This document shows, piece after piece, positions 55,931 to 64,000 of a stretch of 64,000 bases of DNA. The translations under genes and the position numbers were made by a program. Origin of the DNA: Symsagittifera roscoffensis (Eukaryota; Xenacoelomorpha; Acoela; Convolutidae); assembly GCF_963678635.1 (NCBI RefSeq), contig NC_087065.1:30198252-30262251 (forward strand), written 5' to 3'. Each line of letters starts with the position of its first letter. Position 1 is the stretch's first letter. Under the pieces are notes generated by a model that saw only the letters and a program-made list of their open reading frames with translations, had not been told where the DNA came from and ran no database searches.

Positions 55931-57745
55931 TGTTGAATATATACTTTTTCTGGTAAACTTTTTAAAATTCTCCTGATAAACCGTTTGTACTCAGAACCAG
56001 TTTTAATAATAATTTTTTGTTACAGTTTTCTTTATAAGGGCTTCGGCGTTTCATCGTGGATTTATGTGTTAAACAAAGTTTCCGAGTTTTCCTTTGTTTT
56101 CTGAAAAATGGTTCTGTGGCGCCCTGTATTCTTTGGTGCCTGTATGTTTCCTATCAGAATTTTCAAATCAGTCGATGTGATGGCCCAAGGCTTTTGTTGT
56201 ACCCTCTGGGGCTCTGGAATTTCTAAAAATAGTAGGCGTAGAATCAAAAAATACTACCGAAACCGTTTTTTTAATGTCGTTTTGTCATTTCACCTTTTAA
56301 TAAAAGTATATGCCCTGTCTCATTGTTGAAGATGTTAATATCTACTCTGGCGTGTAAGTTTTGACGCCCGTAGGACATGGAGAGCGGCTGCCTCTGACTT
56401 GGCTGTTCCTGTCTGTTTCTTCATGTCAAGATGCTAGGATGTCGTTTCATTTTCCTTTTATCCTTCAACTGATACGATCTTTACGCTTGTGATATAGCAA
56501 GCTTTATCAAACGGGATTGTAGACTTTTATTGGGTTAACAACTTGTTTAAAAGAATCACTTGTATCTTGGTTCATAGTCAACTCAAACTTCTATGCGTTT
56601 CCAGCCAACTTAGCCTGGAGCTAACGAATATGCCTGATACGGTAAAGGTCCTGGGTTCGAATCTGCTGTTGCTGTAATTTTGCGGTATCACATTCGCAAT
56701 TTATTTGCATATAGCTGTTTTATTTTTGACTTGTGTTTTACGATACATAAGCGTCCGTGGCCGAGAGGGCTCTCGAGGTCGCAGGTTCCAATCACAGATG
56801 TAGCATATAGCTGTTTTATTTGTGACTTGTATTTTACGATACATAAGCGTCCGTGGCTGAGAGGGCTCTCGATGTCGCAGGTTCCAATCACAGATGTAGC
56901 CGAGTTTTAATTCGAAGCTTCTTCCTAATTTCACCTTTTGTACTTTATAGAGCTGCTTTTTGTCGTGCTCTCGCTAGTGTTTCTGAAGAGAAGCTTCACC
57001 TCTATGTTGAATATAAACTTTTTCTGGTAAACTTTTTTAAATTCTCCTGATAAACCGTTTGTACTCAGAATCAGTTTTTTTAATAATTTTTTTGTTACAG
57101 TTTTCTTGATAAGGGCTTCGGCGTTTCATCGTGGATTTATGTGTTAAACAAAGTTTCCGAGTTTTCCTTTGTTTTATGAAAAATGGTTCTGTGGCGCCCT
57201 GTATTCTTTGGTGCCTGTATGTTTCCTATCAGAATTTTCAATTCAGTCGATGTGATGGCCCACGGCTTTTGTTGTACCATCTGGGGTTCTGGAATTTCTA
57301 AAAATAGTAGTCGTAGAATCAAAAATTACTACCGAAACTTTTTTTTAATATCGTTTTGTCATTTCACCTTTTAATAAAAGTATATGCACTGTCTCATTGT
57401 TGAAGATGTTAATATCTACTCTGGCGTGTAAGTTTTGACGCCCGTAGGACATGGTGAGCGGCTGCCTCTGACTTGGCTGTTCCTGTCTGTTTCTTCATGT
57501 CAAGAAGCTAGGATGTCGTTTCATTTTCTTTTTATCCATCAACTGATACGATCTTTACGCTTGTGATTAGCAAGCGTTATCAAACGGTAATGTAGACTTT
57601 TATCGGGTTAACAACTTGTTTTAAAGAATCACTTGTATCTTTGTTCATAGTCATCTCAAACTTCTATGCGTTTCCAGCCAACTTAGCCTGGAGCTAACGA
57701 ATAAGCCTAGGACGGTAAAGGTCCTGGGTTCGAATCTGCTTTGCT
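55930..57745 (+). repeat. Long repeat unit, about 1075-bp period, with second tRNA-like end
   Basis: 55930-56680 and 57005-57745 share a body (CTCCTGATAAACCGTTTGTAC, then GGTTCTGTGGCGCCCTG) and end in CAACTTAGCCTGGAGCTAACGAA plus GTCCTGGGTTCGAATCTGC, a second B-box. Copies also at 60620-61355 and, truncated, at 58105 and 59540. The unit therefore has a tRNA-like head and a tRNA-like tail. Confidence 0.8.
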
Positions 57746-58489
57746 GTAATTTTGCTGTATCACATTCGCAATTTATTTGCATATAGCTGTTTTATTTGTG
57801 ACTCGTGTTTTACGATACATAAGCGTCCGTGGTCGAGAGGGCTCTCGAGGTCGCAGGTTCCAATCATATAGCTGTTTTATTTGCATATAGCTGTTTTATT
57901 TGTGACTTGTGTTTTACGATACATAAGGTACCTTCGCCGAGAGGGCTCTCAAGGTCGCAGGTTCCAATCACAGATGTAGCCGAATTTTAATTCGAAGCTT
58001 CTTCCTAATTTTACCTATTGTACTTTATAGAGCTGCTTTTTGTCGTGCTCTCGCTAGTATTTCCGAAGAGAAGCTTCACCTCTATGTTGAATATATACTT
58101 TTTCTGGTAAACTTTTTTTAATTCTCCTGATAAACCGTTTGTACTCAGAATCAGTTTTCGAAATAATTTTTTTGTTACAGTATTCTTTATAAGGGCTTCG
58201 GCGTTTCATCGTGCATATAGCTGTTTTTATTTGTGACTTGTCTTTTACGATACATAAGCGTCCGTGGCCGAGAGGGCTTTCGAGCTCGCAGGTTCCAATC
58301 ACAGATGTAGCCGAATTTTAATCGAAGCTTCTTCCTAATTTTACCTATTGTACTTTATAGAGCTGCAAGTAATTTTGCTGTATCACATTGGCAATTTATC
58401 TGCATATAGCTGTTTTATTTGTGACTTGTGTTTTACGATACACAAGCATCCGTGGCCGAGAGGGCTCTCGGGGTCGCAGGTTCCAATCA

Positions 58490-58705
58490 TACAGCTGTTT
58501 TTTTTGCATATAGCTGTTTTGTTTGTGACTTGTGTTTTACGATACATAAGCGTCCGTGGCCGAGAGGGCTCTCGAGGTCGTTTTACAAATAAAACAGCTA
58601 TATGCAAATAAAACTGCTATATGATTGGAACCTGCGACCTCGAGACCCCTCTCGGCCACGGACGCTTATGTATTGTAAAACACAAGTCACAAATAAAACA
58701 CAAGT
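58490..58705. repeat. Inverted head pair (hairpin) in array
   Basis: A forward head at 58540-58582 is followed by the reverse complement at 58625-58690 (GGAACCTGCGACCTCGAGAC, then CTCTCGGCCACGGACGC). Ends AACACAAGTCACAAATAAAAC are also mirrored. Confidence 0.85.
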
Positions 58706-61353
58706 CACAAATTGTACCTATTTTTATTTGGTGTAATTTTGCTGAATCACATTGGCAATTTACTTGCATCCAGCTCTTTTCTTTGTGACTTGTGTTTTAC
58801 GATACATAAGCGTCCGTGGCCGAGAGGGCTCTCGAGGTCGCAGGTTCCAATCATATAGCTGTTTTTTTTTTGCATTTATTCGCATATATTGCATCTTTGC
58901 GTAAAACACAAGTCAAATTGCATATAGCTGGTTTATTTGTGACTTGTGTTTTACGATACATAAGCGTCCGTGGCCGAGAGGGCTCTCGAGGTCGCAGGTT
59001 CCAATCATAGATGTAGCCGAACTTTAATTCGATGCTTCTTCTAATTTGACCTATTGTACTTTATAGAGCTGCTTTTTGTCGTGCTCTTTGTCGTTAGTGT
59101 GGAGGCCTTTAGACTCTTTTATTCCAAATTATTACCTGCAAAATTGTACCTATTTGTATTTGGTGTAATTTTGCTGTATCACATTGGCAATTTATTTGCA
59201 TATAGCTGTTTTTTTTGTGACTTTTGTTTTACGATACCTAAGCGTCCGTGGCCGAGAGAGCTCTCGAGGTAGCAGGTTCCAATCATATAGCTGTTTTATT
59301 TGCATATAGCTCTTTTATTTGCATATAGCTGTTTTATTTGTGACTTGTGTTTTACGATACATAAGCGTCCGTGGCCGATGGGGCTCTCGAGGTCGCAGGT
59401 TCCAATCACAGATGTAGCCGAATTTTAATTCGAAGCTTCCTAATTTACCTATTGTACTTTATAGAGCTGCTTTTTGTCGTGCTCTCGCTAGTGTTTCCGA
59501 AGAGAAGCTTCACCTCTATGTTGAATATAAACTTTTTCTGGTAATTTTTTTTAAATTCTCCTGATTAACCGTTTGTACTCAGAATCAGTTTTTCTAATAA
59601 TTTTTTTGTTACAGTTTTTTTTATAAGGGCTTCGGCGTTTCATCGTGGTTTTATGTGTTAAACAAAGTTTCCGAGTTTTCTTTTGTTTTATGAAATATGG
59701 TTCTGTGGCGCCCTGTATTCTTTGGTGCCTGTATGCAAATTTTACCTATTTGTATTTGGTGTAATTTTGCTGTATCTCATTGGCAATTTATTTGCATATA
59801 GCTGTTTTATTTGTGACTTGTGTTTTACGATACATAAGCGTCCGTGGCCGAGAGAGCTCTAGAGGTCGCAGGTTCCAATCATATAGCTGTTTTGTTTGAA
59901 TATATTGCATATTTGTGTAAAACACAAGTCACAAATTGCATATAGCTGTTTTATTTGTGACTTGTGTTTTACGATACATAAGCGTCCGTGGCCGAGAGGG
60001 CTCTCGAGGTTGCAGGTTCCAATCACAGATGTAGCCGAATTTTAATTCGAAGCTTCTTCCTAATTTTACCTATTGTACTTTATAGAGTTGCTTTTTGTCG
60101 TGCTTTTTGTGGTTAGTGTGGAGTCATTGATCAGCTTGATCGATGCCTCAATAAATTAAAAGTAGATTTTCAATTTTTTGGTTATTATTGCCAGCGAGCT
60201 TTGGCATACAAAGTTAGTGTGGAGGCCTTTAGATTCTTTTATTCCAAATTATTACCTGCAAAATTGTACTTATTTGTATTTGGTGTAATTTTGCTGCATC
60301 ACATTGGCAATTTATTTGCATATAGCTGTTTTATTTGTGTATTGTGTTTTACGATACATAAGCGTCCGTGGCTGAGAGGGCTGTCGAGGTCGCAGGTTCC
60401 AATCATAAAGCTCTTTTATTTGCATATAGCTGTTTTATTTGTGACTTTTGCTTTACGATACATAAGCGTCCGTGGCCGAGAGGGCTCTCGAGGTCGCAGG
60501 TTCCAATCACAGATGTAGCCGAATTTTAATTCGAAGCTTCTTCCTAATTTCACCTATTGTACTTTATAGAGCTGCTTTTTGTCGTGCTCTCGCTAGTGTT
60601 TCTGAAGAGAAGCTTCACCTCTATGTTGAATATAAACTTTTTCTGGTAAACTTTTTTTAATTCTCCTGATAAACCGTTTGTACTCAGAATCAGTTTTTTA
60701 ATAATTTGTTACAGTTTTCTTGATAAGGGCTTCGGCGTTTCATCGTGGATTTATGTGTTAAAACAAAGTTTCCGAGTATTCCTTTGTTTTATGAAAAATG
60801 GTTCTGTGACGCCCTGTATTCTTTGGTTGCCTGTATGTTTCCTATCAGAATTTTCAAATCAGTCGATGTGATGGCCCAAGGCTTTTGTTGTACCTTCTGG
60901 GGTTCTGGAATTTCTAAAAATTGTAGGCGTAAAATCAAAAATTACAACCGAAACTGTTTTTTTTTTAATTTCATTTTGTCATTTCACCTTTTAATAAAAG
61001 TATAGGCACTGTCTCATTGTTGAAGATGTTAATATCTACTCTGGCGTGTAAGTTTTGACGCCCGCAGGACATGGTGAGCGGCTGCCTCTGACTTGGCTGT
61101 TCCTGTCTGTTTTTTCATGTCAAGAAGCTAGGATGTCGTTTTATTTTCCTTTTATCCTTCAACTGATGTGATCTTTACGCTTGTTATTAGCAAGCGTTAT
61201 CAAACGGGAATATAGACTTTTATGGTGTTAACAACTTGTTTAAAAGTATCACCTTATCTTGGTTCATAGTCAACTCAAACTTCTACGCGTTTCCAGCCAA
61301 CTTAGCCTGGATCTGACGAATATGCCTGGGACGGCAAAGGTCCTGGGTTCGGA

Positions 61354-61399
61354 TCTGACTATGTCCTGTTTTTTTTAAAAAAAAAACTGGAAATAATGT
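61354..61399 (+). repeat. 46-bp sequence duplicated at 62773-62819
   Basis: TCTGACTATGTCCTG, a T-run, an A-run and CTGGAAATAATGT occur here and again directly before the RT fragment at 62816. The stretch 61400-62772 lies between. The T-run and A-run are a small hairpin. Confidence 0.9.
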
Positions 61400-62026
61400 T
61401 TCAAGTAAAATTATCGGCCAATTATTTGTCTGTTGATCTGTTGTCGGCTTACTTGTCGCATCTTGGAATCGTTCTTCTGCTGCGCGCATTTTCCTCTAAT
61501 TTTGCTTCTAGTGTTTGATTTACTCCTAAAATTTATAATTTGAGTTAACTTGACTTCCTACTTCCTTCTTTGTTTTTTTTTTTGTTTCGCTAAAAAAAAC
61601 TAGGTCCAATTGTTTCCGGCCTATTGTTTATTGGTTCAATGGCGTAGTCTTGGGTTGTTTCAAGGGAAACAATTTTTAATTTCCCTGCACGCTTTTCAAG
61701 TTGGTTGTGTGTTTGCCAATGGGTTTGTTGAATCGTTTTTTTCTTATTTTATAGAAAATTAATTCCAAACTTTTTGGAGTTTTTAAAAGTTTTTCTCAGA
61801 AACTTCTATTTTTTTTCAAAAAGGGTATGAATTGAAATATAGCCTACTCACCTGTGTACATGTGTATTTTGCCCGAAAGTCCCTTTTTACTTGACACCTT
61901 TGTCTACAGCCTTCGAAAAAGTCTGTGGTGCGAATATTTGACCCATATTTAACATCTCCGCATTTCAAAATTTTCCTCTCTAGTCTGAGTTCTTGATTTC
62001 ATTGAATAGAGCGGTTTTGTAGATTT

Positions 62027-62760
62027 TGCGCACTCTTAAAGTTATGGCCCTTGAAAAATTTTTGCACTCATAAAGTTATGGCCCTCGGAAATTTTTACGC
62101 GCAAATTTTTAGCACTCATAAAGTTATGGCCCTCGGAATAGTCAATTTTTTTTTATTTTTGTTCGTTTTGAAATTTGACTTTTCTTGAAAACTAGCGTCT
62201 CAAATTTCATATTGTGGGTTCAATGGAGATAAAGGGTAGTGTGAAGCTACCCTGCATTAGCGGCCACTCAAAAAGTTTTGTACACTAAAAGTTATCGCCC
62301 TCGGAAAAGTCAAATTTTTGAGGTTTTTTCTTTAAACTTTGCGAATATTTTCGAAAAGTACCCTGCCATATTTGAGATTTTGGGTTCAATTAAATATACG
62401 GTTTGTGGGAAGTTTATTTGTTAATGCAACTACTCCAAATTCTTCTGACACAAAATTATTGACCGTTTCGCTTAAAATTATTGACCGTTTCGCTTGATTT
62501 TTTGACCGTTTCGCTTAAAACTTTTGACTTTTCTCGAGAACTGCCCTCCCAAATCAGAGATTAGAGTTCAATCGAAGTTGCAGGTTGAGTGAGTTTTATC
62601 CGCATAAGTGGCTGCGCCTATGATTCTCGGAAATGCCAAATTTTTGATTTGAAAATTTTTGCATTTTCCTCGCGAACTATCCTATCAAATCTCATATCAT
62701 ACGTTTAATCGAAACAAAAGGTTGCTGAAAGCCTACATTTATAGTAGGCTATGCCTAGTT
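62027..62760 (+). repeat. Degenerate repeat with AAAGTTATGGCCCTCGGAA motif
   Basis: The motif ACTCATAAAGTTATGGCCC recurs at about 62030, 62070, 62112 and, altered, 62285. A longer period of about 150 bases holds a (C)AAAT-T(C/T)A-TAT-GGGTTCAAT block, and TTATTGACCGTTTCGCTT occurs three times at 62457-62520. Confidence 0.75.
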
Positions 62761-62815
62761 TGTTTGGGGGGTTCTGACTATGTCCTGTTTTTTTTTAAAA
62801 AAAAAACTGGAAATA

Positions 62816-64000
62816 ATGTCATTGAAAGTTGTGCTGTTCCTCGACAGCAACCCGCACGAAAATGTCATTGAGTTCGTCTACCTCAGAAGTCGGATATCGT
62901 CCGACGGCAACATAGCAACAGAAGTCCAAAACAGGATCGCACGCGCCACTGCCAGTAGCTCTAACGTATCAAAATTCAGGAAGAACAAGGGAACGACAAG
63001 AAGCACGAAGAACAAAGTATACAACGCATGCGTAAAGAGCGCTCTGTTATATGCTGCGGAAACATGGACTGTCAAAAAATCTGACCTCGCAAGACTTGAT
63101 AATGGGAATTAAGGTGCGCCAGACGCTACCTCGGAGCACGCCCTGATCAAGACCCCACCACAATCCGCGCAGCAACAAACCTTGGGACATTCCCAAAGAA
63201 AAAAAAACTGGAAATAATGTCATTGAAAGTTGTGCTGTTCCTCGACAGCAACCCGCACGAAAATGTCATTGAGTTCGTCTACCTCAGAAGTCGGATATCG
63301 TCCGACGGCAACATAGCAACAGAAGTCCAAAACAGGATCGCACGCGCCACTGCCAGTAGCTCTAACGTATCAAAATTCAGGAAGAACAAGGGAACGACAA
63401 GAAGAACAAAGTATACAACGCATGCGTAAAGAGCGCTCTGTTATATGCTGCGGAAACATGGACTGTCAAAAAATCTGACCTCGCAAGACTTGATAATGGG
63501 AATTAAGGTGCGCCAGACGCTACCTCGGAGCACGCCCTGATCAAGACCCCACCACAATCCGCGCAGCAACAAACCTTGGGACATTCCCAAAGAAAAAAAA
63601 CTGGAAATAATGTCATTGAAAGTTGTGCTGTTCCTCGACAGCAACCCGCACGAAAATGTCATTGAGTTCGTCTACCTCAGAAGTCGGATATCGTCCGACG
63701 GCAACATAGCAACAGAAGTCCAAAACAGGATCGCACGCGCCACTGCCAGTAGCTCTAACGTATCAAAATTCAGGAAGAACAAGGGAACGACAAGAAGCAC
63801 GAAGAACAAAGTATACAACGCATGCGTAAAGAGCGCTCTGTTATATGCTGCGGAAACATGGACTGTCAAAAAATCTGACCTCGCAAGACTTGATAATGGG
63901 AATTAAGGTGCGCCAGACGCTACCTCGGAGCACGCCCTGATCAAGACCCCACCACAATCCGCGCAGCAACAAACCTTGGGACTCTCGCCTGCGAAAGATG
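62816..64000 (+). pseudogene. RTE-type RT C-terminal fragment, three tandem copies
   Basis: Copies start at 62816, 63217 and 63610 (periods 401 and 393). Each frame reads SLKVVLFLDSN, FVYLRSRISSDGNIATEVQN, then ACVKSALLYAAETWTVKKSD, the C-terminal thumb region of RTE/CR1-type non-LTR RTs. Copy 2 lacks eight bases (GCACGAAG region) and is frameshifted. After a stop at NGN, a second frame with RCARRYLGARPDQDPTTIRA continues the protein, so even copies 1 and 3 have a frameshift near 63108 and 63900. Copy 3 alone passes into further RT sequence (GTLACER) at the window end. Copies 1 and 2 end in ATTCCCAAAG plus an A-run. Nearly no other differences: a recent duplication or assembly artefact. Confidence 0.8.

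Larger units (their letters stand above)
49230..61360. repeat. tRNA-like repeat array (about 45 heads)
   Basis: Repeats of GCGTCCGTGGCCGAGAGGG, then CTCTCGAGGTCGCAGGTTCCAATC. TGGCCGAGAGGG is a good Pol III A-box and GGTTCCAATC a good B-box of Ser/Leu tRNA type, but only 14 bases separate them, so the anticodon arm is missing. Upstream of most heads stands ATTGGCAATTTATTTGCATA, which has a reverse CCAAT and a perfect octamer (ATTTGCAT). Downstream sequence varies. Heads are mostly plus strand, with some inverted pieces. Short ORFs in the array are mere consequences of the repeat. Best explained as an amplified SINE-like or satellite repeat. Confidence 0.85.

Noticed and set aside
56108-56329. 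Protein-coding frame in the long repeat body
   Set aside because: It recurs at 57183 and 60800 with frame-breaking indels and no motif; repeat sequence.
49331-60660. Recurring open frames that give similar Cys/Ser/Arg-rich peptides
   Set aside because: They track the repeat unit on both strands and change frame with each indel; they are by-products of the repeat.
49230-61360. Cluster of functional tRNA-Ser or tRNA-Leu genes
   Set aside because: A-box and B-box are present but the anticodon arm is missing and the T-stem does not pair, so no cloverleaf forms.

Overview
KIND OF GENOME. This is AT-rich nuclear DNA of an invertebrate animal; I cannot name the species. The evidence is a spliced first exon of a Cys-loop ligand-gated ion channel, several classes of animal retroelement (Ty3-type LTR Pol, an endonuclease-type non-LTR element with a PHD finger, a Penelope-like element, an RTE-like reverse transcriptase) and a very high load of satellites and inverted repeats. 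There is almost no host coding sequence and no bacterial-style operon. LAYOUT. (1) 1-38480 is a head-to-tail array of four minus-strand copies (units A to D) of one composite retroelement. Its order is leader, Gag with zinc knuckle, aspartic protease, Ty3-type RT, RNase H, an unusual Pol tail, an acidic ORF1 ending in a 2A-like motif, a PHD finger, then an EEP endonuclease. Only unit A runs on into the non-LTR RT and a (GAA)n tail. Units C and D share the same 3' breakpoint, so the copies arose by DNA duplication and not by four separate retrotranspositions. Each copy carries its own deletions and frame breaks. (2) 13085-26448, inside unit C, is a 13.4-kb element with inverted arms of about 3.8 and 4.3 kb around a 5.25-kb centre. 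The centre holds a compact set of small unrecognised genes on both strands. (3) 38480-45600 is mostly non-coding, with a GGAGGGTT-rich repeat, an interleaved inverted repeat, a Penelope-like fragment, two copies of a small TIR element and a degenerate satellite. (4) 45595-46112 is the one convincing host gene segment, the Cys-loop receptor exon. (5) 49230-61360 is an array of about 45 copies of a tRNA-like repeat with shortened A-box/B-box heads, arranged in several higher-order periods. (6) 61360-64000 has degenerate repeats and three near-identical copies of an RTE-type RT C-terminal fragment, cut by the window end. HOW IT FITS TOGETHER. The retroelement copies are dead or dying; frameshifts and stops break every polyprotein. 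The palindromic element is the most interesting object. Its central genes look compact, with short intergenic spaces, a TATA box, a CArG and an AP-1 site between a divergent gene pair, and a CCAAT array before a zinc-finger exon. I recognise no transposase, integrase or polymerase in it, so its mode of movement is unknown. Several of its small proteins share a strand-rich pattern ending in a helix that recalls the PC4/p15 cofactor fold; this is inference only. CAUTION ON STARTS. Several long open frames here begin at a non-ATG codon. Where I give a gene start I chose the first in-frame ATG, and I say so.
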